From: Monocercomonoides exilis
Taxonomy: Eukaryota > Preaxostyla > Oxymonadida > Polymastigidae
Length of the DNA stretch: 64,000 nt
Reading direction: 5' to 3'
NCBI GenBank assembly: GCA_001643675.2
Contig: LSRY02000009.1
Span: 1,625,001-1,689,000, forward strand
Shown here: positions 35,308 through 47,869 of the stretch, in pieces
Numbering within the stretch: position 1 is the first letter of the stretch
Layout of the letters: the number at the start of each line of letters is the position of its first letter
The notes under the pieces: model-generated
The model's input: the letters and a program-made list of their open reading frames with translations, nothing else
Told to the model about the DNA's origin: nothing
Databases searched by the model: none
Position numbers and translations under genes: made by a program

Positions 35308-36906
35308 GGAAGTGGAAGTGGAAGTGGAAGTGGAAGTGGAATGGGAATGGCTCAGTTGAATGAAGCGCCGAGTGTTCTGTCTCAAACAGTGAGGCAGATG
35401 AAGAAAGAGATGATTGAGATAAGCAAAGGAGATGTTGTGAAAAGAGAAGAAGACATGATCGGTGAGGACGGAGACAAGGGAAAAATAACACCAACAAATT
35501 CAACAGAAATGACATCAGATGCTTCTGCTCCTTCATCAGAAGCATCAACTGTGATGTCATTTTCAATAACTTCTTCTTCTGCTGCTTCTGCTGCTTCTGC
35601 TGCTTCAAATACTTCTTTTCCTCCTGCAACTTCATCATCCATTCCATCAAAGCAATTGCCTTCTCCCCGTTCTCCTTCAAAGAGAAGAAAGGGCATTCCA
35701 TCTTCTTCCTCTTCCTCCTCCTCCTCCTCTCCTTCTCCTTCTCCTTCTCCTTCTCCTTCTCCTTCCTCTTCTCCCTCATCTTCACCCTATCCTTCCTCCA
35801 CCCCCAGTTCCCCTCCACCCCCTCATCCCTCATCTCCCCTTCGCCATCAGCTGTCTGCCTCAGACATCGTCGAAGGGAAAAGGCAAGTGCATGCACCGAA
35901 GATGTTAGACCTCGACTTCCGAAAGCCACACAGGGGAAAGCCGAAAAGAGGGAAGAAGACGATTGGGAAAGAGAATTCATTGTTTGCAGCGAGAGAGGCG
36001 AGGGAAGAAGGAGAAGAGAGAGAAGAGAGAGAAGAAAGAGGAGGAAATGGAATGGATAGCAATGGTGAAGGTGTAAGTGAAGGTGTGTCATCAGATAGAG
36101 ACAAGATGGATGAAAGTGACTCACTTGGATTTCTGAGTGAAGACGGAGAGTCTGCAAAGGAAGGGAAGAAAGAGGAAGAAGAAGAGGAAGAAGAGAATGA
36201 GAAGAAGAAAGAAGGAAATGAAAATGTAAATGACAATGAAGATGTTAACAACACAGTGAGTGATTCAAACAAAGTCAGTGAAGAACAGCAAACTTACACA
36301 AAAGAGGAAGAAGGAAGCTCAAATTCACTCAATCTTCAGTCTTCTTCCACTTCTTCCACTTCTCCTGTGGCAAACAAAACAGAATCACCTGGAAAATCAG
36401 TCAGAACAGCTGCCTCAACACACGCCCCGAATAAATTCTCGCCTCTAATCAAACTTTCGCGCAGGGCGAGAACAACAACACGCACATCGAAGTTGCTCAA
36501 AGCTGCAAATTTGCTACAGAGCAATACAACATCTGCTTCTTCTTCTGCTTCTTCTTCCACCTCTGCATCGTCAAGCGCTGGCTTTCCAACTGCCTCTTTC
36601 CCTATATCAAATGCTCAAGCCAAGAATCCCTCTTCATCATCATCTTCTTCTTCTGTTTCACTGCTGAGCATTCCATCAACTGCATTTGGAAGAGCACTCA
36701 AAAGAAGCGGCGGGAGAAAAGCGCTTGCTGCCTTCAAGCGAACAGTTCGTATGAAGACGCACACAGGCTCAAGAATTGCTCCACCCGAGTTCAAATCAGA
36801 AGTGCTGGGACTGACAAACAAGATGGGTGGAAGCAGCAATAATAACAGCAATAACAATAATAATAATAGCAGTGAGAAGAAGAAGCTATTACGTGTGGGG
36901 ATGTAG
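30880..36906 (+). pseudogene. Large Ser-rich protein with retinoblastoma pocket-B-like region
   Basis: A 4.4-kb open frame ends at TGA 35357-35359, and the reading moves to another frame (35341-36906) across a GA microsatellite. The protein is dominated by Ser runs, with basic (KKIKRLKKDSNLRLL), Gln-rich and acidic blocks. Nucleotides 33270-33500 encode KVSRLFSSRAFVLAASLGLS, ELTAIWRLFVLCVSSAHSL and LFVGCVYVVAAIF, which fit the cyclin-fold B box of RB-family pocket proteins. LSQIISTYCRCFPS (about 34090) and FVAHYINTLFIPELHREL (about 34550) match later B-box helices. No clear A box was found. RB proteins repress cell-cycle transcription in the nucleus. The 5' end is uncertain: TC-rich codons with in-frame TAAs lie upstream and no ATG precedes 31411 in the open frame. 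A single repeat-length change could restore the frame, so this may be a live gene with an assembly error. Confidence 0.5.
35262..35345. repeat. GA dinucleotide tract followed by GGAAGT/GTGGAA repeats
   Basis: AGAGAG... at about 35262-35303 is followed by tandem GTGGAA units. The frame break of the pocket-like gene falls here. Confidence 0.8.
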
Positions 36907-39900
36907 CAAGTGCCGCTGAATATTCCACACGGAAGGCCGCCGAAGATGAAGAGGAAGCGGATGATTACTGCGATGGGGTTGAATCAGCAGGGGAAGAAGA
37001 GTGAAGGATGTGCAAATGCAAATGCAACAGCGCAGAATACGAGGCGTTTGGAATCAACTGTTGTAACATTGGCGAGAAAGAGGATAGTTTTGAAACAAAG
37101 AGAAGGAGAAGGAAAAGGAAAAGGAGAAAGAGAAAGAGAAGGGAAGAATAATTTATGCGTTTAAAGAGCTTCTTCCAGATGAATAGGAGTTTGGAAGACA
37201 AAGAGGAGCAAAGCGGAGATAGAAAGCGAGCGTGAGAGGGAAAGGAAAAGCGAAAGGAAAAGCATTCCTATCAAAGACAAGTCCGACGATGAGTTCGTAT
37301 GATGTACTGAGTGTGCTGCTTTCGAGAGAGCTGGAGCTGCTACATGTGGTAGATGGCAGCATCACATTTGACTCTTCTGTGTCTGACACGAGTGAGACAA
37401 GTGGAAGAAGTGACAGAAACATTGATGGAAATGAATATGACGAGGAAGTTTTTGATGAGGATGAGGAGGAGGAAGAAGATGAAGACATGGAGTAAGACAG
37501 GATTCTCAGTGCAAAGATATTTTTGACAAGTACACGGTCCATTCGGCAGACACTGGAAAAGAGCAGATCTGTTTTTGAATATGACACCTCGAACACATGC
37601 AACTCGGCAAAAATGAGAGAAAACAGCTGAGTTGAAGCAACATTTAATGCAGCTGAGATGAAAGAGAGGCAGAAGAAGGAGGCACTTACGAAGAAGAAGA
37701 AGAACATACTGAAGCTGACACATGGAAGTATTATTCCTCTAATCAAGCCAGTCTTCCTTCTGCTGCCTTCAAATCTCGTTCAGGAAGAGGAAATCAAGGC
37801 AAAGACGCTCAAAAGAAAGATCTGGTAGAGAGGGAAAGGGAAGAACAAGTTCTATTTGTTCGAGATGAAGAGATGAAAGAGTGAGTGAACGGAGCAGGTG
37901 CAGCAGACACTGAAGAAGCAGAAGAAGACAGTGAAGATGATGACAATGACGATAGCGATGATAGTTACGTTAGCGGTGATGAAGACAGTTTGGATATAAC
38001 ACGATCTGCTGAAACATCAAATGCCGATGAAACATAAAAGACAACAGAAAGAAAAGAAGACTTAACTTCACGCCCTGCCCTGCGCTTCACTCCCAAGCAG
38101 CGAAAGATGCTTTCATCGGCATCCCAAAAGAGCAATTAGAAGAAGTCGCATGTCACTTTCTCACACACCTTAACCATCGTCTGCGGAGAGCTCAGTCCAA
38201 CCCATCTGCAGTTCACCTTTCCTTCAGCTAAGTCCACAAAGGAAAATGGAGAGAAAGAAGAAGACGAGAACTCAATTGGCTCAGAAGGCAGCAGAGAAGC
38301 CAGACAGCACCCGCCAGAAGACACAGCAATCACGGCTTGGCGGCTGTTTCTGTGTCACGAAGGCATCTTGCCTTGTCTGCCATCAGAGCAGCACTCGGCA
38401 AAGAATTGCAGGCACATCTCAGAGCAGCTGCGGGAAACAGGTTTGCTACGGATTGTTAATTAGCGAGTTTGTCTAGCAAGACAGGTATACCAATGCAAAT
38501 GGAGAAGACGGAGGAGGAGAAGGAGGAGTGGATGACTTTGGGATTATCATTCTGTTTGGGAGGAAAGGCAGACTGAAGACAGGGCTGGAGACACTGTTTT
38601 GTGGTCGATGCAGCAAGTTGGGAAGAATGAAGGCGCTGCTTTGCTCCACTCACTCGGAAACGCGCTGTCTCATCTTTTCAACCAGCTTTGACCACCTCAG
38701 CTCCAAAGTCCACAACCATTCCTTCTTCGCATGCTGGTGAAACAGGGAAAGTATTGGCAAATGATGCGAACTCGTTTCTGAGCCTGTTGTGTGGAACGAG
38801 GCTGTTCAGCTTGGGAGGAGAAGATACTGTGAGAGATGCACAACTGGTGGAGAACATGAGAAAGGAGATGAATGTGTGGAGAGGAGAAGGAAGGACAGCT
38901 GTTGAAGGAGGGGACGAGGCAAGAGGCACAGTTGAGCTGTTCTGAGAAGAGAGGGAAATCTTCAGCACTATTCCTGATGTGCAGAACAAGATCAATAGAA
39001 AGAATGATGAAAATAATTTCTCTTTGAATGCAGTGGAAAGAGAGTCATATGCAATCAATGCGAATATTCTGCTTGACCCGCTTTTGTTTGCTTCGTCTGT
39101 CTTTTTCGAAGACCAACCATTTCTGCTGTCTGCCTAGGAAAATACAATTTTTGTTCCTCCTCAAAGAACAGCATGCGTCCCATTCATCGAAGAAACTCTG
39201 TTCGAACTGACAAATTTGACATTTCAGTTTGCTCTGCTGCGCATAAAATGGACACTGAAAAAAGAGCAATATTCGATTCTGCCTTCTTCTCTCAAGTTTT
39301 CATGGGTACCTCTTGTCTACGTGTACCCTCTCATGCTTTCTTATCCTCTACCTTCAATAATCCGTACTCTGCCTTTTCAGCTGCTTTCAGCATCTTTCAC
39401 TTCATCTTCGTGTTCTCAATACCTTCTCCATTCATTTTTTGTGTCGCTTCTATTTCCATTTCTCAGTCCATTTCATCCTCCAGTACAACACCTGCCATCA
39501 TCTCATTCTCCACGCAACCACTCTGCCCTTCTGCCGCGTTGTCCAATCGCCTGCTGCTTTGTCTGCTGGCCACGCGCACTGCACTCACTGCTGTTGCAAC
39601 CGCTGCTCACGGGCTGATGGTGAAGAAGGACTTGCTCCACAAAATATCAGCCATATTCGAGACACACCATGTCCAGAAACCTTCTTCTTCTCCTTCGATG
39701 TTTATTTCTGCCTCTCTCATCCAGCGATTGGAGGTTGTTGGCGCTGCATTCGCACAAGCCACACCTTCCGCTTTTGCTTCTGTCCAGCAAACATCTGAGT
39801 CTCAGTCAACTTCATTGGCACCGAATATAACAACAGATGCACTGGACCTGAGTGGATCTTCAAATTCTGCTGCTGACGAAGCTAATACAACTTCTGTTGG

Positions 39901-40160
39901 TATGCGATAAATGCATAAGGAACAGCAAGTGGAAGAAGAGGAGAACTTCCCTATCAGATAAAGAAAGACTAATTCTCAGCAATTCTTCCACATCAGCTTC
40001 AGACAAGCGTCACCTCCTCTCAGTTACCTCTCTCTTCTCTTTCGCAATCTCCCTCTCCTTTTCCCTCTTCTCCGTCATTCACATCAAAAAATTCTCCATC
40101 CTTAGTTTTCCTCCCTTTTCCTTTGACTCATTCTCTCCCACTTCAGAGTCGTGAACGGGT
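36907..40160 (+). pseudogene. Decayed coding region downstream of the pocket-like gene
   Basis: The frame ending at TAG 36904 continues as a basic AT-hook-like stretch (HGRPPKMKRKR). Further coding-like blocks are 37232-37890, with stops TAA 37493, TGA 37628 and TAG 37826 in one frame (IKPVFLLLPSNLVQEEEIKA). 37890-38463 has TAA 38035 and TAGs 38137 and 38461 (ITAWRLFLCHEGILPCLP). 38690-39340 has TGA 38943 and a TAG near 39136 (FIEETLFELTNLTFQFALL). 39530-39900 contains helical sequence (SNRLLLCLLATRTALTA). Either these are the exons and decayed 3' half of the pocket-like gene or they are a second gene. I cannot tell which. Confidence 0.4.
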
Positions 40161-40640
40161 ATCTTTTACTTTTTCTTTTCTCCCCCATCTGGAGCAATTC
40201 CTGAGAATTCCACGACGCGAAGTCTATTTTTTCAAAATTCTTTCTTTTTTTCAAAGGATATTCTTTCATCTTCACCTGCAACTGTCCTCCTTGCTCTGCT
40301 TTTGTTACAGCTACCATCTGATTCATCATCGTAGTCATCATCATCTTCTTCTTCTTCTGATCGTATTTCTTCATTTTTTGCATCTTCATAAGTGATAATA
40401 GCAGAAATAAAAAAGAATGGAATTTATGAAGAAAAGAAACGGGTTGAAGATGAGAAGATGATTGTTTAGTGAATGAAGAGAAAGAAGATAAAGAGAAAGA
40501 TAAATTTATTAAAAACAGAATATTATGAATGGAATTTGGATTTAAAAAAATTGAAGAGATTTTAAAAGAAAAAAGGATAATATGGAAAAGGAGAAAAGTT
40601 GGAAGAGAAGACTTCAACGAGCAGTAAAAGAACGCTAAAA
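40160..40640. other. No gene supported
   Basis: TC-rich then GA-rich. Open frames on both strands look compositional. Confidence 0.4.
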
Positions 40641-41480
40641 CGGAGAAATAATCAATTGTAATTTATCTGAATCATTCCGTCTGCTGCTTCTTTTTCATGG
40701 GTGTCCTTAAGCACAGCAACAAACAGCAGGTAAGGGATGTAAGATGCGATGCTTCGGAGAGCTAATCGATGGTTGGGAAGCCACTTGGAAGTGCCAGAGA
40801 GTGCGCAGTCGCTTTGTCAAAGCGAGGCAATGTTAATCTCACAAAAGTCAGAGCTGATGATGATGCTGCAGGCAAAGGTGATATTCGGGACAGGCTGATC
40901 TGTTGCAGGTGAACAAGCAGCTGTCGATATGTTCACAGTTGTTCGCCTCTGAACTGGTCGAAAGAAATGGTAGTGAAGAAGGAGAACATCATGCTGAAGA
41001 AGCTTGTTGACTTATTTAAAACAGAAAGATGAAAATAACACGCTGAATCATTCAGTGGATAAATAGTGGTGATGAGATGCTCAACGAAGAAGCTGATGCT
41101 ATTATTGAAAAACCAGCAGAGGCTAGGCAGGACGTAGGGTGGAGAGGTTGGCGTGGGAGAGGAAGAGGGAGGAAGCGGGGAGAGCACGAATAGCAGGGCA
41201 GGTGAGGTGGAGGGAATGGACAGATATCCTGGAGAGGCGAAGGGTAACTTTGCAAGCACAAATGAGCATTGAGCTGAAGTGGAAAGGATGTTTTGGAGAG
41301 GAAAAGAGGGAGGAGGACACAGCGAGGGACCCATCGAGGAAGGAGAAGAGGGAAGAGTGAGCAGATGCGAATGAGGAGTGAAGGAGAAGTGGCAGTGGGT
41401 GGTGATGCAGGTGTTGAGAAAGGTGACAACAGCAGAGCATCTGAGGAGGAAGACATCCAAATGTATTTAAAAGACTAGGA
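40640..41480 (+). pseudogene. Degraded charged/coiled-coil relic
   Basis: 41139-41358 encodes an Arg/Glu-rich helix (RLAWERKREEAGRARIAG, EWTDILERRRVTLQAQMS) in an open frame. Upstream blocks near 40960-41030 (KENIMLKKLVDLFKTE) are in broken frames. Family unknown. Confidence 0.3.
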
Positions 41481-41814
41481 AGAGGATGAAAGACAGAGAG
41501 ATAGAGAAAGATGAAAAAGTGCAAGTGAAGATTTTCGTTTAATGGAAGCATTTTTTGCGCAAAAAATGAAAATTCACAAATTGTATTGTTCAATTTTTTA
41601 AATAGTGATTTTTTTAATATTATCATCTGTCACTTCTTTTGACGAATAAATCAACAAAAGTTCTTTTTTGTATTATTTGTTTTAAAATCGAAATAAACTG
41701 CAAACTGTGAATTTCTTGTGAAATATCCTGCATAACAATCATATTTTTGTTTTTGTGTTTTCGATAATTGTTTTTTTCAACATATTTATTTGGATCTTCA
41801 ACATCTATTTTGAA

Positions 41815-42165
41815 ATTTCTTTTCAATAACATTATTTAACATTCTTCATTTAAGAAATTGATTTATTGAGTATTGAAACAATCATTATCATGCTTCTCAA
41901 ACAAGATAACTTATGTTTTATAATGTTTATTGAATTTTGGAGTTTTTTTTTTTTGAAATTATTTTTATTTTATGATATTTGTAATAAAATAAATTGGAAA
42001 CAAATTAAAAACAACAAATAATTAATAATGATAATATTTTAAACTATATTTTTATCAAAATATTAATAAAAATATTCTAATAAACCCCACCCTTAATATA
42101 AAATTATAATGATCAAACTTCGTAATTTTTTATGATATCAAAAAAAATCACCCATATTATATAAA
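41815..42165. repeat. Direct duplicate of 49033-49365
   Basis: Both begin TTTCAATAACATTATTT and both end GATATCAAAAAAAATCACCCATATTA, with similar AT-rich sequence between. It probably represents the end region of one transposon family. Confidence 0.6.
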
Positions 42166-42205
42166 AAATATTTTAATAAATGATTAATTGCTTGATTCAA
42201 ATAAA

Positions 42206-42762
42206 ATGTCAACAAGTTTCAATGATTCGAGAAAGGATATTACAGATTTGAATGATAAATTTTCTTGCGTTTCATGTTCATTTGATTGGCTCATCAATAA
42301 TGTGCAGAAAGTTGAAAATTTAAAATGTCTGAGATGTTTGAAGAAAATGGACATTTATTCAAGATCAGAAACAAGAAAACAATACAGATGTGCAAAATGC
42401 TATAAATCGATCAGTATTTTTTGAAAATACTTCATTCTTTAACACGAAAATACCATTGAACAAACTGCTCAGAATCATTCTGTATTTTTGGAAGAAATTA
42501 AATATTACTCAAACAAGTTTTCTGTTGAAAATAAGAAAAAAATTGTTGGTTTTTTTATATTCTCAATGTCTTCCAATTGTTTTGATAATAACATTTCAGA
42601 ATTTTTAGCCAGTTGGAGGTGATGGTGAAATTGGTGTAATTCTTGAGGCTATTCAAAGAAGGAGGAAATTCCATAAAAATGAAGAATCAGAAATACAGCT
42701 TTTCGAAGGAATGAAAGAAAACATCAAAAATGCAAAAGAAGATTATTTATTGTTAAGGTGAA
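42206..42762 (+). pseudogene. Merlin/IS1595-superfamily transposase relic
   Basis: An N-terminal zinc-ribbon-like region carries CVSC, CLRC and CAKC pairs. FFENTSFFNTKIPLNK and ILYFWKKLN follow, matching the second block of ISXO2/Merlin transposases. One extra T at about 42415-42421 shifts the frame before it. After a possible intron (about 42515-42599), VGGDGEIGVILEAIQRRRKF corresponds to the family's IGGxGxVEIDES catalytic motif. Its Asp is replaced by Leu and its Ser by Ala. The remainder is truncated at about 42762. It is inactive as read. Confidence 0.5.
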
Positions 42763-43042
42763 AAAATTGAAAAAAAAACATATCTCCACATCATCCAAGC
42801 AAACATGAAAATAAAGACAATGATTTTCAGTGACGAATGGAGTCCTTTCAATTGTTTGTCTCAATACAATCATTCATTTTTATCAGAATGTCACATACAC
42901 AATTTTGGAGATTATTTTTGAAATCATAACTTTTTTTTGGAGTGTTGATTTTTCAAGGGTTTTTTTCTTTGGAAAGGAATTATTCATTCAAATGAAAAAT
43001 GCATGATAAGTGTTAAATATGACGATCTTTGAGATGATACAA

Positions 43043-43282
43043 GGGTAATTCTTTTTGAAAAGTCGCAAATGTTTAATTTTCAAATAAATCAAAAATAACA
43101 TATTTTGCTCATATTTCTGTTTTCACAAACCAAACTTCACTAATATGGAATATATTTCTGGAAAATGCTATTTCATTCGTTCCAAAGAAGATTCGTGAGT
43201 GGAAACAGATATTTGAGCAAAATATGAAAATATTTTTTTATTTGAAAATTAAACGTTGGCGACTTTTCAAAAAGAATTTCCC
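43043..43282. repeat. Nested 240-bp MITE
   Basis: GGGTAATTCTTTTTGAAAAG... at the left is the near-complement of the right end over about 46 bp. No coding capacity. Confidence 0.65.
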
Positions 43283-43309
43283 ATATGGGTGATTTTTTTT
43301 GACATCATA

Positions 43310-44540
43310 TAAAAAGATCAAAAATCGAATAAATAAAATCTATTGTGGTATTTGTTGATCATAGAGTTAAATTGATTTTTCTTCAGCATTTAGCTTTCAA
43401 ATTATTTCATATGTTTGTTTTATTTATTTATATGATAAAAAGCAAACCTTTTTGATAATTTTAGTGCAAAAAGGATTTATTGATCAAGTTTATTAAAAGT
43501 AAACAAGAATTAAATGAAGTTTAATCAACAAAACACTTTAAAAAGACAAAAAAAGATTCTCAATTTGTGAAACAAAGCTAATAAAAGGGGGAAAAAATAA
43601 TTTAAGAACTTTGAAAAATGCAACAAATTTGTGAATTATCATTTTTCCGAAGAAAAAAAATGAGTTTTCCATTAATCAACCTGAAACCTCATCAAAAAAT
43701 TTCCGAATCTGCTTATCAGCTCAACAGATTCAGCAAACGAAGATTGTGTTATTCAGGAAACTGCAGTTTATAAAAATTATTAACTCAATCTTGAAACTTC
43801 CCTTTTTATTCTTTATGCATATTCAGTTAAAGCTCACTTCTCAATACACCGCATCGTTTCCTTCATTTTCATTCTTCATTTAAAAATACTCCTTTTGTTT
43901 GCTGCGAACTTTTTAAAAGTTCCTGCTCTTACGACTCATGTGCAGAAATCAACATTAAATTCTCCTCAATCATCATTCGTCTTTTGTTCACTCTATTTCT
44001 TCCCTCTTTTCATCATCTTCCTCTTTCTCTTGATCATCCTTTTCTTTCGTTTTTGCTTCCCCCTCATTTCACTCTCTCTCCATCATCGCTCTCATCTCCC
44101 CCAATTGCAACTGTCTCTTTTCTCCACGAGCTATCCATTTTGAGGGACAAAACTGTTTTTCTTCAGTTTTTCTTTAAATCTGTACGCTTTTCCCTCTTCT
44201 GCTCTCAGCATCAGCAGCAATTAAACAATGGCATTCACAGTTCTTCCTTCCCTTGAATGTTTGACTCATTCTGAACAGTTTTTTCTTTACCTTCCCTTTC
44301 CACTGCTCTCACCTATATTCGCTTATAGAATCGATTGGGTTGTGCTTCGTCGAAGCTTTCTGAGAAGCCAATAAGTTCTGTTCTATTTGTTGTTCTGAAA
44401 GCACAGTCAACCAGAGAGAATTAAGATAATTGCACAAGTGATGTGAGGAGGAGAAGAAGAGAAAAGGAATGAAGGAAAAGGCTTCAATAGTTGAGGAATT
44501 TATTTCTCTCTCTTTCAAATACAATTCTGAAACCAGAAAG
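43310..44540. other. No gene supported
   Basis: AT-rich, then TC-rich (43890-44230) with compositional open frames only. Confidence 0.4.
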
Positions 44541-44800
44541 TTGCCTTTGAGATTGAGGAGAGCGCTCAGTGACTCAGATATGGCTGCTCTGTTGTACTCG
44601 CTGGAATATGTAGTGATGTGGCTGTTTAGCGCTGCCTTCTACTGAAGTGGAGAAGCTGCGTGCGTTCTTCAGGCAGTGGGTGGAGCATGAAATGGTTGGA
44701 TCAGTTTGGCATAGAATTAGTACTGAGACAATCAATGGAATCTACAGCAAAGGTGAGTACAGGAAAGAACGCAGTCGAGACAACGTGGGAGAATGACCTT
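44540..44800 (+). pseudogene. Possible exon relic
   Basis: One plus frame gives DMAALLYSLEYVVMWLFSAA. A shifted frame gives EVEKLRAFFRQWVEHEM and SVWHRISTETINGIYSK, then a GTGAGT donor-like site. Protein-like but unrecognised. Confidence 0.25.
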
Positions 44801-44888
44801 GTGTGCAAGGAGAAGCTGGACATGAACACCATTCTTCTTCTTCTTCTTCATCTCTTTCGTTACACTCTCCTTTTCTTCATTCTCTTCA

Positions 44889-45500
44889 TCATCCTCCTCC
44901 TCCGTATCTTCTCTTGTTCCTCTTTTTCCCAACAGGCGCATACAGATTAAGCAAAGCACCAGCAGCTCCTATTTTCGCTATGTCAGTTGCCGTTGGCAAC
45001 GCCAGGACGCCAACAAGATTCAACACAACGCCCCAGCTCAGCAAACGACGCAGCAGCTCTTCCTTCGTGACTGTTGGTTCGTTGTTCGCTTCTTTATTAT
45101 TCTCGTTTCTCTTCTCCTTCGCATCCTCATGCATCACCCTTCCCTCATATCCCTTGCATGGCCTTCCACCATATCCTCCATCCCGTTTTCCCTCACCATC
45201 TCCTTCTTCATCCAGCCCTTTTCCTTCTGCAAGTGCCTCGATGATATCCGACGCGTTATGCCGCACAATCGCCTGCGGTGAGTACACCAGCTCGACCAGC
45301 TCGTTAAACAGCGCCTTGTCGAGCGAGCTGGCAAACAGCTTGAACGACTTGCTGGTTGGCGAGAGAAGGATGGAGGAGGCCTTGTTGCTGTATCAGGCGC
45401 AACGCGAATACAGCAGGCGGTGGATGGTCTGGAGAATTCCGTGGCGAAGGAATGCAGAGTGGAACACTGCACCGTTGGTGACGAACTTGTTGGTCACATG
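44889..45500 (-). pseudogene. Helical-repeat (ARM/HEAT-like) gene relic, 3' part
   Basis: A minus frame reads NKFVTNGAVFHSAFLRHGIL, then TGA at about 45415. It continues in the same frame with SLDKALFNELVELVYSPQ, VRHNASDIIEALAEGKG, a basic/acidic insert and ATDIAKIGAAGALLNLYAP. The alternating Leu/Ala helices suggest ARM or HEAT repeats. It is probably the end of the gene continuing from 47816-45900. Confidence 0.4.
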
Positions 45501-45899
45501 AAGAGAAGAAGAGACAAGAGGGGACCATCGTAAACTTAATGTGAATATATTTGCGTATTTTTGTGTAATGAAACGAACTAGCGAAAAAGTGGGTGTAAAA
45601 ATGAAGAAGAAAAAGAATTTGAACAAAAAGAAGAAAGAAATAAAAACTTGTGAACAAAATCTCTATAAATATTTATTGACAAACCTCATGAATCTGATCA
45701 ATTGCTTTGCAACAGCATCATTCAGCAAATAATCTTTATTGCTCTTCAAGACAATTGTAAAATCATAGCTATTATTCCACCTTCATAACTATTCATCATT
45801 TGAGAGTGAACAAATAAATTTTGATTAAGATTAACATTTGAAAAGCTAAATACATATTAAAAAAAAATGAAACAATGAATGAAATATATTTTATTTTAC

Positions 45900-46204
45900 A
45901 GAAAAATTCAAATTTTCCATACCATTCTGGTTCACCATGTGGGTCATTGCGTTTAGTCCCCTCAGCCTGCGGATGTCGTCGAAGCCGCAGACCATTAACT
46001 GTTCAATAGAAAACGCACAGCGCAGCTAAAATGGAACTTCTATCGACAAAAAAGCGCTGTAAACAACACTGGCACACAGCTCAATCACATTCTGCCGCTT
46101 CACTTTGAACGAACACACTTTGCTGTGCTTGATGATTGGCAGGTTGGTTAATTGGAGAGAGAGAGAGAGAGGAGGAGGAGGAGGAAAAATAAGAAGAAGA
46201 AGAA

Positions 46205-46236
<32 letters not shown>

Positions 46237-47816
46237 TTGTTTGTGGATGCAATCGGTGAGAAAGTGATCGCGTTTCGATTAGTTGCTGCTGAATACTTCT
46301 TGGATTTTTTATTTCTGGCTGATAAGCTAAGCAAAGCGTGATTTCAATTGACACGTGCTTTTTCTTCCTTTTATCTCATTCTATTTTTTCTTTTGAGCCC
46401 CTTTCTTTCTGAGCCTTTCTAATATCTCTGCCAAATCCATCTTCTTCTTCCTCTTCTTCCTCCTCCTCTTCTTCTTCATTTTTCTCATTATCTATGCATT
46501 TTCCTGTCAGATACAACGATCCCTTTTCATCTTTATCACTCACAAACTCATTTGCATCCCTCTTCTCATCCTTCTTCTCTCCCTTCCCTTCCTTCTCCCC
46601 ACCCACACGAATCCCCTGGCTAGCTACAAATGCAGCATTGTTCAGAAGGATGCTCTGTGGCTCAAACACATCCCTCGTCGCTGACACGCTGCTGCTTGCA
46701 AACACACCGGCATTGCTCAATCTGCACTTCCCGAGAATTTCACGAAAGATCGGCACAGTCACAAGCGGTGGCAGCGAGAAGGAAGAAATAGAAGAAGAAG
46801 AAGAGGAAGAAGAAGACATATTTGACAAAGAGGCAGAGCTAGGGCTAGTCATGTCGAAGGACTTCTGCGTGAGTAAAGAGGAGTCTGTGGCAGGAGATGA
46901 TGAAGTGGATTGCTTTGGCGAAGTTCCAACAAGAACAGAAATGGCAGATAATTGTGTGTGTGGAAAGGAAGAAAAAAAGATTGGTGGCAAATGTTGAAGA
47001 GACCGTGATGTTTTCAAATTGTAACTTTGCAGATGGGAGTGTGCTGTCGAGCGAGTAAGCTGTCTGCGTGAGTCTTGTGTCGAAAGCGTTAATTTGCATT
47101 GTGCAAAACTCGTCTTTCTCCTTCGACTTCGTCTTCGCCTTTGGCTCTTCCTTTTGCCTCCCTTTCCTCTGCTCTGCGCTCAATTTGCATCTGAAATCCG
47201 CCTTCTTTGCCTCTTCCATTTGAACTTGAACTTCTCTCTTTTCGCTTCTTGGTGGTGTCATAAAGCGAGCTGATGAACGCAATGTGCCTTGAAGCTCCTT
47301 CCGCCTTCCGTTGCCATTTCTCGTGCTATGCACATTCACCTCATTCACCCTGTTCAGCACAGCCGGAGCGCGGAAGCCGTACGAAGTGCTGAAGCAGAGC
47401 GGAATGTACTGCTGCAAAAAAGGAAAACTGTTAAGATGTATATTCAGCGAAGCTGCAGAATGCATTTGTTACGAATATGATGATGTTGAGAAAATAGAAA
47501 CAGAATGATTCAATTTTTTGTTCAATTTGGTGGCTCTGCCAAATGACTCGCACAAACGAATCAAAATGTTGATGTTCTGATCCGGCTGGATGTGATAGTG
47601 ATCAACAAAGAAGATGTTAAAGAAGTTGAGAGGATGAAAAGATGCAGAAGAAGAAGGCGAGGTGATTGAAAGATGTGAAATCAGTCGAACGATATTTCCG
47701 AAGAAAAATATGAGTTCAATGTGATGTTTTCTCAAAATGCAAGATCGGATGAAGCAAGTTGACTTCACAAGAAGACAATAATACAAATTTCTAAATATTT
47801 GGCAATCAATCTCCAA
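45900..47816 (-). pseudogene. Helical-repeat gene relic, 5' and middle part
   Basis: From 47816 a minus frame runs to TAA 47469-47471 and on without a shift to 46845 (FPFLQQYIPLCFSTSYGFRA, then Lys/Glu-rich). A frame change at the T-run near 46975 leads into a Ser-rich and then acidic stretch ending at 46376. A further block (KVKRQNVIELCASVVYSAF, TAG at about 46026, then FSIEQLMVCGFDDIRRL) lies at 46140-45900. Product unrecognised. Confidence 0.35.
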
Positions 47817-47869
47817 TTAATCAATAAAGTTGGATTTCTTCAAGTCAATTCACTAACTTTTTGCAATTT

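Larger units (their letters stand above)
42134..43306 (+). mobile_element. Merlin/IS1016-like element remnant
   Basis: Inward-facing ends GATATCAAAAAAAATCACCCATAT (42134-42157) and its near-exact complement (43283-43306) flank a broken transposase and a nested MITE. Confidence 0.5.

Noticed and set aside
35009-36157. Long minus-strand open frame opposite the pocket-like gene
   Set aside because: It is the complement of GA-rich and Ser-codon-rich sequence. It gives Phe/Leu/Ser and Lys/Arg runs with no domain, while the plus strand carries the recognisable motifs.
44803-45501. Plus-strand open frame opposite the helical-repeat relic
   Set aside because: Ser/Pro/Phe-rich shadow. The minus strand has Leu/Ala-rich helices continuous with neighbouring blocks.
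44889-47816. Assignment of the helical-repeat relic to PP4R3/SMEK
   Set aside because: Some blocks look vaguely alike (VRxxASDIIExL-type helices) but order and key motifs do not match well enough.
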